The notes: generated by a model from the sequence alone, not told the origin. DNA of 64,000 nt from Ctena decussata (GCA_963989385.1 OZ022502.1:50647454-50711453); one strand, 5' to 3'. Shown: positions 44,930-57,800, counted from the first letter of the stretch. A program made the numbers and translations.

Positions 44930-45193
44930 GTTGATTTAATGCTTAACGTCCACAGTAAACAACTAAGGTCATGTCGGGACGGTCAGTTAACCTAACCACA
45001 CTATTCCTGGGCAGGCTTAGACCTCCTAAGCGGTTAACCAGTACTAAGTGCACATACTTTCGCCAGTAACTGACAACTGCCCTTCATGAATCAGCGGAAG
45101 GAGAAACGAAAGTATGTGGCCAGACCGGGATTCGAGCCCAGGACCTCTGACTTACGAGTCAGGTGCCCTACCGATTGCGCTACCCGGCCGGGC
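44930..45193 (-). mobile_element. tRNA-derived SINE type A, full length, 14-bp duplication
   Basis: Head CCGGGTAGCGCAATCGGTAG and B box GGCTCGAATCCC on the minus strand. ATATCTAGAAACAA is duplicated at 44916-44929 and 45194-45207. Confidence 0.93.
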
Positions 45194-45207
45194 ATATCTA
45201 GAAACAA

Positions 45208-45795
45208 AGAAGTTTATGGAGATAGTAAGGAAATCCAGAATCAAGCCAAATATTTGAGTGCCAATTTAATTCAGTGTGTGAATGTACTCTGGTTTAACGT
45301 CCCACATACACATAGAAATTAAAGAGACCTCGGTTTAAAGTCTCACCTGAAAGACCAAAGAAGCAAGGGCTCAAACTTGCAATGCCTGCCAACTTACGGA
45401 GAGCATTTCCAAGCTGCCTGACAAAAATCTTTACACAAATCCTAAGGCTGCCTAACCCTACAACTGTTGCTAATCATTATCTCCCTAACCATGGCCTGTC
45501 TTTGCCGTAACAGGTATTTTTTTTCCATATAAAACATGTAATGGATCTATTAAACTATTTCAAGACATAATGCTGACACAAAAATTCTTCATTCATTCAA
45601 ATCAACAAAAATTTCTCTTAAGATCAGCAATTAGGTTTTTACAAATTAAACTTGCCAGAGACGGCTTTCTTTACTTCCAGACATGAAGTTAATTCCAACA
45701 TGTCACCAATTTTCAATCAATACTGTATCTATTTGGCTGTAATAAGGGGCTTTACCCTTCCACATTTACCACAAATATGTAAATCAGTCTTGTTT
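45208..45795. other. non-coding
   Basis: No gene. AT-rich with no repeat ends. Confidence 0.5.
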
Positions 45796-46291
45796 CAGAG
45801 CTCTAGATAAGAGGGAGTATTTGGTGATAATTAGGGATAATTTTCAGTAATTCTGCATAAAAACATATGTTGTGACCCCTCATCTGAACCGTCTCGATGA
45901 GAGTGACCCCTCATCTGAACCGTCTCGATGAGACGGTTCAGATGAGGGGTCACAACATATGCCCCTCATCTGAACCGTCTCGTCTCAATGAGACGGTTCA
46001 GATGAGGGGTCACAACATATGGTTTCAATGAGAAATAAGAAAAATTATCCTTAATCATACCCTGATCCAAAAGAAATGTCAGGGCGGAGTTATCTTTATA
46101 CCTTCCCCTAGACTTTTCTATTGTACAAAAAGGGGCACAGGATAAACACGCTGCTCACTCACCGGTAACAAAAATTATTTAGCTGTAACAAAACTTGCAA
46201 ATACAATGTTAAGTTATGCAACAACTGGACAACAATAGACGCACGAGGCAAGCCATATTACCTGTCCTTGTACAACGTCGACCAAAAAGGG

Positions 46292-46465
46292 ACGGCTTGA
46301 TGACTTGCGTTTTTAGGTCCTTTTCAGCAGTATTTCAGTCATATCACGATGATAGGAGGGTGATAATGAAAGGCTCTGTGCAATGGAACCCGGTTTACGA
46401 TTGAGAACGCCTCCGGCAATCGAGCTCGGGACCGCTAGGTCAGCAGGCCGGCGCTTTACCCATGA
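46292..46465 (-). mobile_element. SINE type B, damaged head
   Basis: Tail GATGACTTGCGTTTTTAGGT, body GGCTCTGTGCAATGGAACCC and a partial B-box region (CAATCGAGCTCGGGACC). The extreme head is replaced near 46465. Confidence 0.8.
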
Positions 46466-47214
46466 CTGATCAGATACACAGGCTGATCTTATTATTTCCT
46501 TTTCCACATCCAATGGGGTACCTTTTCAAGCAACGCCAATCATTTACTATTTAAATTTACCAGATCAACTGCAAGGATGCACACACTGACCTGAGTTCTG
46601 TTTGTTCACACTTTATGTAAGTTTCGCTTTTTCAGCAACGAAATAAAGAACATTGCGTTGTGGTTTGCCATATACCTAGATAGGAATGAAATAAATGCAC
46701 AGGCTTATCTGAGTCTTCGCTATTCGCACATGCTATCTCAGTACATGTACAGCCCAACTCCTGATCTTCATGTATGATCATAAGGCCTGTCATCTTCGCA
46801 AGCCAAGTGTACTAAGCCCACTTCGTTCCTTACGAAATAAACAAAATAAAAAGCAAAGTGGACTTAGCAGCCTTTGCTTGTGAAGTTTACAGCCTGTGTG
46901 ACCAAATCCACTTTGTATATTCCTTATGATCCAAATATCTTCTATGTGAACGGAGACGACAGCATGTCCTCATGATCCAAATATTTTCTTTTCGAACGTA
47001 CAGAATGTACAGGCTTGTGTTTTTCTGCCCATTTCAAGTGATAAAAGGGCCAAACAATGTGTTATGACTGAATCCATCAAGTACAAAATGGGAAAGAAGC
47101 TGATTATTATACAGGGAGGATGCACAGGCTGATCTGATGCTTCGCTTTTACACCGATAATCTGCACATTGTATAATAGCATTATTTTAGCATGTCTCAAG
47201 TATTGCAGTTGCGG

Positions 47215-47345
47215 CAAAACATCCAATGGGCACAAACCCGCTGAAAGAACGTATTAATGTCAATGTTGACACGATGTTGCTTTTAGATTTAGAGTGCATC
47301 ACCGTTGATACGACGTTTTTTAACATTGCACTTGGCAGTTTGCAC
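47215..47345. repeat. degenerate palindrome of family A type
   Basis: CCAATGGGCACAAACCC at the left, degenerate arms AATGTTGACACGATGTTG and CACCGTTGATACGACG. Poorly conserved. Confidence 0.4.
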
Positions 47346-47504
47346 CCTAAAAATTAAGCGTACCAATATTCGTGAAATGTTTCATTTTACGAGCCAAGAG
47401 ATATTCGCGAATATAAGCGTAAATAAATTGTCGCGAGTATTTATATGTAGGGTGTGCCCGACTTAGGCACTATGCTGACTTTTATTTTAAGGTTTTGCAT
47501 ACAC

Positions 47505-47600
47505 GGATGATGTTACAAGGCTAGCGTATAAACGTCCGAAGCCCAGTCTGCTAAGACCTGGCTTACCTAGTTCGAATCCCGCGGCGGCAGAATTCGTCAC
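47505..47600 (+). repeat. tRNA-like relic
   Basis: AAGGCTAGCGTATAAACG followed 50 bp later by TAGTTCGAATCCCGC, an A-box/B-box-like arrangement. Probably another SINE head; not a tRNA gene. Confidence 0.35.
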
Positions 47601-47899
47601 ACCGTGAACGGCACTTCCTTGCAGGCAGAATATCATTATCTTAATAAAATGCACCATCCTTCTTACTTTATTGTATCTGTCTTTCATACATGACAGTAAA
47701 TGTGGTTACAAGATGTGCAATAACAATGCGTTATGCTTAGTGAAGTTGAACAAGCATGCAAAACTTTTTCTACCGAATCTTCTAGTGGACTGATCGAATT
47801 TGACAGTGATTGCCAGCACATATTTGTTACCGCCCTGACATTTCTTTTGGATCAAGGTATATCATCAAATACTCCCTCTTATCTAGAGCTCTGTTGTTT

Positions 47900-48640
47900 A
47901 ATTCAGCTATAAGATGGTGTTTTCTCTTCAAAACAATCCCAAAGATATCATGATCTCTGGGATTGTTTGGAAGGGAAACCCCACATCTTATAACCGAAAA
48001 ATTACAACAACTTCCAATGTTGAAGATGTTTAGTGTCTTTGACCAATCAATAACTCACGCAATAAAATCTTCATCCATCAGAAAATAACTTCATTTACTT
48101 CTATTATTTCTGATGAAAGTATATATCTATGAAGGGAGACAATACTGGACTATCACCTTTGACCAATTGAGTTACCTCCCTTTGCAAAATATACAGGGAT
48201 CAAGCTACAGGGAGACTCCGGAGAAGTAGTCTCCTTGCAGGATCAAACTTCAACCTGTTCTGAGCTGAAGGAGAAGTTTAAATGTATAGAATATATAGGC
48301 AAAGATGAAAGATGGGCAGAAACTTCTCCCTAAAATCAGAAAAACTTCTCCCTCATTCTGATCTCTAGCTTGATCCCTGAATATATATTGTATCCTTACT
48401 TGTACAGGCTTGTTCCTTTCATAAGCCAGTTAAATATGATTCTTATACCTTGCTGAAGTCTGAAAGTTTTTCAGAGGACCATGATTGTAAAAGATTTCAA
48501 ATGACTGATCATTTGGGTTTAAAAGCCCTTTGAGACAGTATTTCAGTTAGAGAGAGAGAAAAAGAAAAGATAGACACAAATATTCTCATCCTACACCTGC
48601 CGCATGCGCCACACGCCTTTGCCTCTACTCAAGCCACTAT
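47900..48640. other. non-coding with hairpins
   Basis: Inverted pair around 47905-47995 (TTATAAGATG(G)TG(G)TTT / AAACCCCACATCTTATAA and AACAATCCCA / TGGGATTGTT). A foldback around 48190-48375 (GGGATCAAGCTACAGGGAG with TGATCTCTAGCTTGATCCC). Both look like small MITEs. Confidence 0.5.
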
Positions 48641-50184
48641 CAGCAGGACACTCTGATGCCAAAAGTTTCACAGAACCTTCATCCCACCCTACCAGCCCCC
48701 ATATCTAATCAGCAGGACACTCTGACGCCAGAAGTTTCACAGAACCTTCATCCCACCCTGTCAGCCCCATAACTAATCAGCAGGACACTCTGATGCTGAA
48801 AGATTCACAGAACATTCATCCCACCCTACCAGTGACCAGCACTATTCAGCAGGACACTCTGATGCTGAAAGATTCACAGAACCTTCATCCCACCCTACCA
48901 GTGCCCGTAACTAATCAGCAGGACACTCTGATGCCAAAAATTTCACAGAACCTTCATTACACCCAGCCAGCCCCCATAACTAATCAGCAGGACACTCTGA
49001 TGCCAGAAGTTTCACAGAACCTTCATTCCACCCTGCCAGCCCCCATAACTAATCAGCAGGACACTCTGATGCCAGAATTTTCACAGAACCTTCATCCCAC
49101 CCTGTCAGCCCCAAAACTAATCAGCAGGACACTCTGATGCTGAAAGATTCACAGAACCTTCATCCCACCCTACCAGTGCCCATAACTAATCAGCAGGACA
49201 CTCTGACGCCAAAAATTTCACAGAACCTTCACCCCACCCTGCCAGCCCCCATAACTAATCAGCAGGACACTCTGATGCCGAAAGTTTCACAGAAACATCA
49301 TCCCATCCTGCCAGCCCCCATATCTAATCAGCAGGACACTCTGATGCCAAAAGTTTCACAGAACCTTCATCCCACCCTACCAGCCACAATAACTAATCAG
49401 CAGGACACTCTGATGCCGAAAGTTTCCCATAACCTTCATCCCATCCTGCCAGCCCCCATAACTAATCAGCAGGACACTCTGATGCCAAAAGTTTCACAGA
49501 ACCTTCATCCCACCCTACCAGCCCCCATATCTAATCAGCAGGATACTCTGATGCCAAAAGTTCACAGAACCTTCACCCCACCCTACCAGCCCCAAATAAC
49601 AAATCAGCAGGACACTCTGATGCCAAAAGTTTCACAGAACCTTCACCCCATCCTGCCAGCCCCCATATCTAATCAGCAGGACACTCTAATGCCAAAAGTT
49701 TCACAGAACCTTCATCCCACCCTACCAGCCCCAGTCACAAATCAGCAGGACACTCTGATGCCGAAAGTTTCACAGAAACATCAGCCCATCCTGCCAGCCC
49801 CCATAACTAATCAGCAGGACACTCTGATGCAGAAAGTTTCACAGAACCTTCATCCCACCCTACCAGCCCCAATAGCAAATCAGCAGGATACTCTTCAACC
49901 CATCCTACCAGTGCCCATAACTATTCAGCATGACACTCAGATGCCGAAAGATTCACAGAACCTTCATCCCATCCTGCCAGCCCCCATAACTAATCAGCAG
50001 GACACTCTGATGCCGAAAGTTTCACAGAACCTTTATCCCACCCTGCCAGCCACATAACTAATCAGCAGGATACTCTGATGCCAAAAGATTGATAGAAACT
50101 TCATCCCACCCTGCCAGCCCCCATAACTAATCAGCAGGACACTCTGATGCTGAAAGTTTTATAGCACCTTCATCCCACCCTGTA

Positions 50185-50215
<31 letters not shown>

Positions 50216-50480
50216 CTTATCAGCAGGACACTCTCAGTCTGATGCCTAAAGTTTTACAGAACCTTCATCCCACCCTACCAGCCCCCATAACTCATCAGCA
50301 GGACACTCTGATGCCGAAAGTTTTACAGAACCTTTATCCCACCCTACCAGCCCCCATAACTTGAAGTTTCAAAGAACCTTCATCCCACCCTACCAACCCC
50401 CATAACTTAGTTACGAGGGGTGGTAGGGTGGGATGAAGGTTCTGTGAAACTTTCGGCATCAGAGTGTCCTGCTGATATTG
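48641..50480. repeat. 69-bp minisatellite, about 26 units, open but frameshifted
   Basis: Unit begins CAGCAGGACACTCTGATGCC, then AAAGTTTCACAGAACCTTCA and CCCACCCTGCCAGCCCCCAT. Being 69 bp it reads as 23 residues (QQDTLMPKVSQNLHPTLPAP then ITN) in one plus frame, giving long ORFs (49137-50057). One unit at 49558 has a lost base compensated about 35 bases later. Other units carry shifts (49110) or stops (50056). A final inverted unit is at 50412-50474 and a C28 tract at 50185-50212. I see no splice context or conserved domain, so a non-coding satellite is more likely than a gene. Confidence 0.85.
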
Positions 50481-50852
50481 GCTTAAGAAGAGGCTAGGAC
50501 TTATATGACTACAAGTATACAGAAATGATAAGGACGTAGTCTTTCTACCCATAGATCCAGCCGTTCAGAAAACCTAAATATTTAAATGTAAGAACTCACA
50601 TGAACCAAAAAATATCTTGAGTGGTTCCAGGTTCTAAAGCCTTGAGCCAAGCAAAACAAATATAATGCTTTTTCAATCATTTACTACCAGAAAAAAATGA
50701 ATTCCAAGTCTGTATATCTTACAGGTGCCAACTTTGAATCTTCTAGACTTCATAAACAAAGAAGATGTCAAAATATTCAGAAAATGCATTTTTTTGAAGA
50801 CAATAACCTATATGCTGCACTTTAAAAGCACGCTATCAGTTTGGAACTCAGA

Positions 50853-51036
50853 AGGATGGATGACTGTGATTTTATGTCCTTTTCAACAGTATTTCCGGAC
50901 AATGGGAGGGTGATAAAAGCTGCGTGCAATGGAATCCCACTTACGGTTGGAATGATTTCCACCTCCCCCAGGAATTGAATCCACGACCCCTACATCAGCA
51001 GGCCAGAGCTTAACCACTGCGCTACTGCAGCTTTGT
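50853..51036 (-). mobile_element. SINE type B with 9-bp duplication
   Basis: Tail GGATGGATGACTGTGATTTT, degenerate head CTGCAGTAGCGCAGTGGTTA on the minus strand. GAACTCAGA is at 50844-50852 and 51037-51045. B box decayed. Confidence 0.85.
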
Positions 51037-51045
51037 GAACTCAGA

Positions 51046-51745
51046 CCTTTAGGGGGTCTTCAAAAAACTAATTTGGATATGATCTCTGGTTCCTTTTCCG
51101 TAAGCAGCATGTTGTGGCCCCTCATTCTACCACCTCAATGCAATATTTATTTGGTTATCAGAACTAATATGAAAAAGACAAATCTGCAAAATCTCGAACT
51201 TTTGTTTCAAGTAAAAATTGATAATATTACAGTATGCCTTATGGAGAAAATATGAAATTATCATGATTATCAAATTTATGAGAGGTGGAGATGCATAGGC
51301 CTGGTATTTGACAGACTTAACAAATTGTAAACAGGATCATGAGCCAAGTTAACACACCTTGCTTTCCAAACATTGTCAGAACTGAATGCTTTCTTTGATA
51401 AACTATTGCCAAAACACAGGTAAAGTGCATTATGGGAAATGGTACTAATGGTTCTTTATTATGGACTGCCATTGAAAGCCTGAACCCACACCCTGACACA
51501 AGTCAAACCGAGACGGGGGCCTCCATTTACTGCCACTGGAGGGGGAACCAAGCCTGTTACCCCTTACCTGGTTTCCCAAAATTCTACCAAAACTGACCAC
51601 ATAAGAACTGCTCAAAGCAGCCTTCTACTAACTCTGAGCCTTCACTAGTCCCACCGCCCCCTCCCAACTCCCAACACTATCACTTATCTGGAGGCTGTGT
51701 AAACTCTGGTTAGGTTGCATTAGTGAATTTTCTTGTGATGCTGAA
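51046..51745. other. non-coding, fragment of MITE B
   Basis: GCATGTTGTGGCCCCTCATT at 51108 matches the hairpin arm of MITE B; the rest is absent. No exon. Confidence 0.45.
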
Positions 51746-51941
51746 GGGTCTGCAATGCCGAGTGGTTAGCCCTCCTACTTTCAGAACTCAGGGTCAGGGG
51801 TTAGAGTTCCGCTGCAGCCTGATTCTTTTCGAAGCTAGACAGGACTTCACTGCATAGAGCCCTTCATGATCAATCTTACAACATCCTAATATGACTGAAA
51901 TACCGTTTAAAAGGACGTAGAACCATTAAGTCATCCATCTT
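51746..51941 (+). mobile_element. SINE with Ser/Leu-like tRNA head and type B tail
   Basis: Head GGTCTGCAATGCCGAGTGG ... GGGGTTAGAGTTCCGC differs from the type B head. The 3' half (CTAATATGACTGAAATACCG then AAAGGACGTA) is the type B tail. ATGCTG occurs at both ends as a possible short duplication. Confidence 0.75.
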
Positions 51942-52080
51942 GAAATGCTGCTCAGGTAATTTCAGAAACATCCCATCAAAAAATGAGCTGTGTCTACTAA
52001 AAAGGGGGCTTCTTGCATATGATAACAGCAAAGGCTAAGATCAGACTGTGCATTGGTGCCGCCTAATCTTAGCCTATGCT

Positions 52081-52190
52081 ACCCAGCAGGCACATGACGT
52101 TGAAATGACGTCGTACTGACGTTGATGCTACGTCATGACGTCGCATCGACGTCAGTACGACGTCATTTTGACGTTATGTGCCTGCTGGGT
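52081..52190. mobile_element. palindromic MITE family A, copy 2
   Basis: TACCCAGCAGGCACATGACG / ACGTTATGTGCCTGCTGGGTA. Arms are nearly perfect with the centre at about 52136. Confidence 0.9.
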
Positions 52191-52544
52191 ATTCTCATAC
52201 ACCATGCATAGATCCTGAGGAATCTACAGGTACAAAACATAGACTCAAGGTTGAATCCATAAATTTGAGCCTCAACTGTTTGCAGATATATTAAGCCACC
52301 TTCCTGCATAACACAGCTGAAATACTGATAATATGGCTTATAAATATATTATTAAATATATCATTTTAAGCTTATAAATATCTGAAAATAAACTTCTAAA
52401 ATGAAAGTATCACAAATTATGCAAGATATCCTAAGTTTTATGATAGTAAAGCTTCTGATATAATGCCATAAGCCAAGTTCAAACTTTTTGAGGAGTTGGG
52501 TCACAGAAAAAAGAACAGTACAATGTGTGCTAAATAAATAATTG
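52191..52544. other. non-coding
   Basis: No feature recognised apart from AT-rich text. Confidence 0.5.
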
Positions 52545-53002
52545 AATTTGCAAACAGCAAAGATCCAGATGCAACAGCTTTTAACGAGTCGACGCATCTG
52601 GAACTACACTGTTTGCCCTCTAGTCTTTAAATTCTCAATATGATATAGCCGGGACAATTTTTTCTTGAAATTTGCAGACGTAAATTTTGGCATCAGTGTT
52701 TTTGGCACTTTAAGGGTTAAAACCATCTAGTGGAGGCAGATTACAGACAGCTACAGATACAGAGACCAAAACAGTATCAATATGTCCTTAACTCTTTAAG
52801 CGCCAAAAAAGCAGACGACAAAATTTACAGCTGCAAATTTTCAAAAAATGTTTCATCCAAACTAGATCACTGAGAAAATTCAAAGACTAGAGGGCAAACA
52901 CTGTGTAGATCCAGATGAGGTGGCTCATTATGAGCCACCTCATCTGGATCTACGCTGTTTGCAAATTTAACTATTTTCATTTTTGTTACTGTAAGTCTGA
53001 CC
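52545..53002. mobile_element. two adjacent MITE family C copies in opposite orientation
   Basis: One copy ends in GGCACTTTAAGGGTTAA (52720). The other starts TTAACTCTTTAAGCGCC (52788) and holds the full hairpin AGATGAGGTGGCTCATTATG / AGCCACCTCATCTGG. They meet tail to tail around 52720-52790. A third fragment is at 53297-53390. Confidence 0.75.
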
Positions 53003-53469
53003 TTTAAACATTTCATAACAATTAATCCCCTTCTAACAAGTAGCAGTATCTGGAGAAATTAAAGGAGGAATTTTAATACTTTCTGATATAAATAATATGG
53101 TAAAACCAATTTGTATTTATGCCTTTTTGTTTCTTTGCCAACCACATCAGCAACAGCCAAAAGTAGCAACAGAATCTGATTTCAACAGACAACAGGTAAA
53201 TATCTAATTAAATTTCAAATATAACTTGAGAACAAAACTATTTCTTACAGACATACCACATAATGGCAAGGATGACTTGCATGATGTTTTGGCTATCCCT
53301 TAAAGTACTAAAAAGGCAGACGACAAAATTTACATCCTGCAAAATCTTTAAAAAATGTTTCGTCTATAGTATATCATATTAACATATACCGCATAGCGGT
53401 ATATGCATTTCTGCAGATGTTCATTTTTGCAGTATTCTGCAGTTTTAATTTCTGCTGATTTCAAATACC

Positions 53470-54840
53470 CCACTGCTATGTAACCTTTCATATTTATTTC
53501 TGTTCTTTCATACCCCCATCTGACCTTCCATTCCTATTACTAAACTTTCCTACCTGCTGATGAACTTTCATATCAATTACTAGCCTTCACACCCAAATCT
53601 AGCCTTCCATGACTTCTGCCAAACTTCCATACCATTACTGTGTAAAAAGTAGTACTACATGCAATCAACACTTACAGCCATGTTTTAATGGGCAAAATCC
53701 ATGTTTTAAGCTGGCTACTCATATTCTGTTATAAGCTTTTCAGGCTCAGGTTTTCAATACCTCTAGGAGCCCCAGTTGCTCCATGGGTTAAGGGCTGGCC
53801 TACTGATCTAGTGTTCCAGGCTCGAGCCCCACTGTAGGTGGGAATCTTTCAATCATAAAAGGGGGTTTCATTGCACACAGCCTTTCATTATCACACACCC
53901 ATCCTCCTGAGTGATATAACTGAAATACTGTTGAAAAGGATGTAAGACAGCAAGTCAGCCATCCATCCATTTCAATACCTTTCACATCCACTGCTAACCT
54001 TTCATGCCCTGTGCAAGTCTTTCATACCCATTGCAATACATTCAAGCCCACTGTTTACCTTTCATAGCCAATGCTAACATTTCTTGCCCACTGCTAGACA
54101 CTCATCATCATTGCTACCCATTGCTAACCTTTCCTACCTATCCCTAACCTTTCAGGCCTATGCGTACCCTTTCACACCCATTGCTACATTTGAATAAGCA
54201 CCCAGTGCTTACTTCTCATGCTCAAAGGTAACCTTTTGTGGCCCTTGCTAACCTCTCATACCTACTCAGTACTGCTAACCTTTTATGACAGCTGCTAATT
54301 TTCATACCAGTTGTTTCTTTCATACCAACTGCTATTCAGTCATGCCCATAGGTGCCCTTTCTGGTCTATTGCTTACCTTTTGAAATCCACTGCTAGCGTT
54401 TTATAGCCACCAATAAGTCATACACATTACAAGACTGTCATACCTGCTGCTAACTTTCCATGCCCATTGCTAGCCTTGCTGACCTTTGATCATGTTTGAT
54501 GCCAACTGCTTATCTTTCATCCCAGTTGCTACACACTCATACCAAATAATAACCTCTCGTGCTCATTGCTAAACTTTCTATACTCACTGCTTACCTTTCA
54601 TAATCACTGCTAAACTTTCATGCCCACTGCTAACTTTTCATGTACTGCAAACCTTACATATCCTCTCAGTGCTAACCTTTCATGGCAGCTGCTAGACCAT
54701 GCCCATTCACTCCAATGCTAACTTTTCATGCCCACTGCTAGTCTTTCATTGCCCAATGTTAACCTTTAATATCCACTACCAATTATTAAGTCCACTGCTG
54801 ATTTCTAATGAATTGCTAACCTTTCATGCTCACCATGCAC
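53470..54840. repeat. degenerate minisatellite, about 20-bp unit
   Basis: Motif ACCTTTCATGCCCACTGCTA repeated with much drift; interrupted by SINE B 53763-53969. Confidence 0.8.
53763..53969 (+). mobile_element. SINE type B with 11-bp duplication, in a minisatellite
   Basis: Starts CTAGGAGCCCCAGTTGCTCC; B box CAGGCTCGAGCCCC; tail ends (CCAT)n. TTTCAATACCT occurs at 53752-53762 and 53970-53980. Confidence 0.9.
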
Positions 54841-54841
54841 C

Positions 54842-57800
54842 TATCAATGTTTTCCCCCGGAGGGAGGGTGGCGGGATTACCCGGGGGAATTAGACAATTT
54901 TGAAAAATGTCCGTCTAATTCCCTTGTCTGGGAGTCCAAAACATTGTCTAATATCCCCTGGTGTGGCTATGATCTACTGTCTAAAATCTGCCTGTATGGG
55001 GCACATGTGCCATTTTTTTTCTGTCAAACAGACAATTTTTTTTTTTGGCTGAAAACAGAATAATATTTATTTCAACAGAGAACTTTCTCTGTTTCGAAAG
55101 GGATATTAATTTTCAAACAATATAATACTCCAAGCTCATGAAATCTAAACGAAAAAGCTACGAAAAGATAAAGAATATACTGGAAGTCTAAAAACTTCTT
55201 GTACATTGTAGGAAATAGCAATGATTGTTATAAATGAATAGTCTGATAATAGATAGAAATGATAAACCCTCTCCCTCTCTCTCTGAATATAATCAACCAT
55301 GGTAACAAATATTTCTCCGTCTGTCTCCTTTCGCGCGCGCAACAATGCTCGCGCAGATTCCCGCAACATGTGCACGTGCAGACTGCTGGTTAACAAGAGG
55401 CCCAAATGGGCCTGATATCGCTCACCTGGCTATTGTGCAACAGGACCATTCTGATACAAAATTGGTCCAATTCCACTGAGAATTTCTCATTTTCACATTT
55501 TGCTACTTTTAGTAACAGAGGCCAACTTGCCTGGTCTTTATATATTTACTTTTGAAACACCTCAATGCAAGAATCATTTTGCCACAAATTTCATCAAAAT
55601 CCATTCAGGGGTTACTGAGATATTGCCAGTTTCATGTTGTGTACTATTTTTAGTAATGGCAGATGGTGGCCATCTTGGATTGCTAAAATGTAAAAAATCA
55701 AAAAAGCCTTCATGCAAGGACCATATATCAGTCATCCGGAGTCTGACACAAATTTGGTCCAATTCCATTGAGATTTTCTAATTTTCACATTTTTCTATTT
55801 TTAGTAACAGAGGCCAACATGACTGGTCTACAGTTAGATATTTTTGAAACATCTCAATGCAAGAATCATTTTGACACAAATTTTGTCAAAATCCATTCAG
55901 CGGTTACTGAGATATTGTCATTTTCATGTTTTGTGCTATTTTTAGTAACGGCAGATGGCAGCCATCTTGGAATGCCAAAATGCAAAAAATCGAAAAAGTT
56001 TAATGAAAGGACCATTCTGACACAAAATTAACCCAATTCCATTGACATTTTCTAATTTTCACATTTTTCTATTTTTAGTAACAGAGGCCAATATGACTGG
56101 TCTACAGTTAGATATTTTTGAAACATCTCAATGCAAAGATCATTTTGACACAAATTTCGTCAAAATCCATTCAGCGGTTACTGAGATATTGTCATTTTCA
56201 TGTTTTGTGCTATTTTTAGTAACGGCAGATGGCGGCCATCTTGGAATGCCAAATTGCAATTAATCGAAACGACTTCATGCAAGGAACATTCTGACACAAA
56301 ATTGGTCCAATTCCATTCAAGGGTTCTTGAGTAATTGTCATTTTTACGGTTGTTCTATTTTTAGTAACACCAGATGGCGGCCATCTTGGAATGCCAAATT
56401 GCAATTAATCGAAACGGCTTCATGCAAGGAACATTCTGACACAAAATTGGTCCAATTCCATTCAAGGGTTCTTGAGTAATTGTCATTTTTATGTTTGTGC
56501 TATTTTTAGTAACGGCCCCCATGGTGGCCATCTTGGATAGTCAACTGGCAAAAAATTGAAATAATTCCATTCGAGGACCATTTCTGACCAAATCTGACCA
56601 GAATCGATTACATTTTCTTTAGATATTGACATTTGAGCAAAATCGGTCTTGTAAGCTCTAAGTAGGTCACTGTGACCTAATTCCGCTATAGATTTTTTTT
56701 ATTTTTACAATTTTGAATACCAAGGTCCCATTCATGTTCCATGCAAACTTTCAACCAAATATACCAAACGGTTCTGGAGAAGAAGTTGATTTTGTTGTTT
56801 TTGCTATTTTTAGTAACGGCGGCCATCTTGGATTCTTGACCTGACCCAATTTTACAATTTTGAAACCCTGCAGTCTGGTCATGCTCCATGTGAAATTTGA
56901 GATCCATGGGTTTAGTGGTTTTAGAGAAGAAGTTGTTTGAAGTTGTTTAAATAGGTCATTTTTTGACATTGGCATTTGAGCAAAATTACACATGTAAACA
57001 GAAAGTAGGTCACTGTGACAAAACTCCGCTACAGATTTTTTTCATTTTTACAATTTTGAATACCAAGGTTTCACTGATGTTCCATGCCAAAATTCAGACA
57101 AATATACCCAGTGGTTCTGGAGAAGAAGTTTATTTTGTTGTTTTTGCTATTTTTAGTAACGGCGGCCATCTTGGATTTTCAACCTGACCCAATTTTACAA
57201 TTCTGTGACCCTGGAGTCAGGTCATGCTCCATGTGAAATTTGAGAACCATGGGACCAGTAGTTTTACAGAAGAAGATGTTTGAATATTTGTTTTTAGGTG
57301 TTGACGGACTACGCACGGACGCCCGACGCACGACGCACGACGCACGCCGGACGCATTGGTATGACAATAGCTCACTATGGCCCTTCGGGCCAGGTGAGCT
57401 AATAAAACAGATGCACACATGGTTGTAAGGGAAAAATTGACATTATGTACCTACCTCTGCAATTCGAAGAAAAGAGGACTTACTTACTATTAAAAAAAAA
57501 TCTCGGACCTGTACAAAATCATAGCAAAATGGCAGTTGAGATGCGTGCCCATCTAAAGTAATTTTCGGCTCCTAATTTTAAAGGCTTTTGAGTTTTGTAC
57601 ACATCTGACAAAATACGGATTTTAAGTAGTTTTAAATAGTACATAATGAAAAAACCCGTAGGGTTGTAGCTCCAGATCCTGTTTTATTTTTAGGTACAGT
57701 CTAATTCCCCGACAATAGGGTAGTCACGCACGTCGAAAATCCCGTATAAGTAAAAGCAGTGGTTGTCAAATTCCCGTGTATCGGGATATTTTTCGTGTCA

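Larger units (their letters stand above)
46058..47859. mobile_element. 1.8-kb TIR element nested in MITE B
   Basis: Ends TACCCTGATCCAAAAGAAAT / ATTTCTTTTGGATCAAGGTA, continuing inward as inverted GTCAGGGCGG / CCGCCCTGAC. (A/T)ATCA lies on both sides. No transposase frame. Carries a SINE B fragment and palindromes inside. Confidence 0.85.
45796..47893. mobile_element. hAT-like MITE family B, copy 4, interrupted, expanded hairpin
   Basis: Left part 45796-46057 and right part 47860-47893 (ending CTTATCTAGAGCTCTG). TTGTTT is duplicated at 45790-45795 and 47894-47899, proving both parts are one insertion. The central hairpin is amplified: GACCCCTCATCTGAACCGTC or its complement occurs five times in 45875-46015. 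Split by the element 46058-47859. Confidence 0.88.

Noticed and set aside
49137..50057. 306-codon plus frame as a repeat protein
   Set aside because: It is read-through of the 69-bp minisatellite; neighbouring units have frameshifts and stops, and no splice or start context exists.
48641..50480. CRISPR array
   Set aside because: Direct repeats are contiguous with no unique spacers, in a eukaryotic context.
51565..51620. Minus ATG frame ending at GTAAGG
   Set aside because: Ends in phase 2, only 11 codons, no support.
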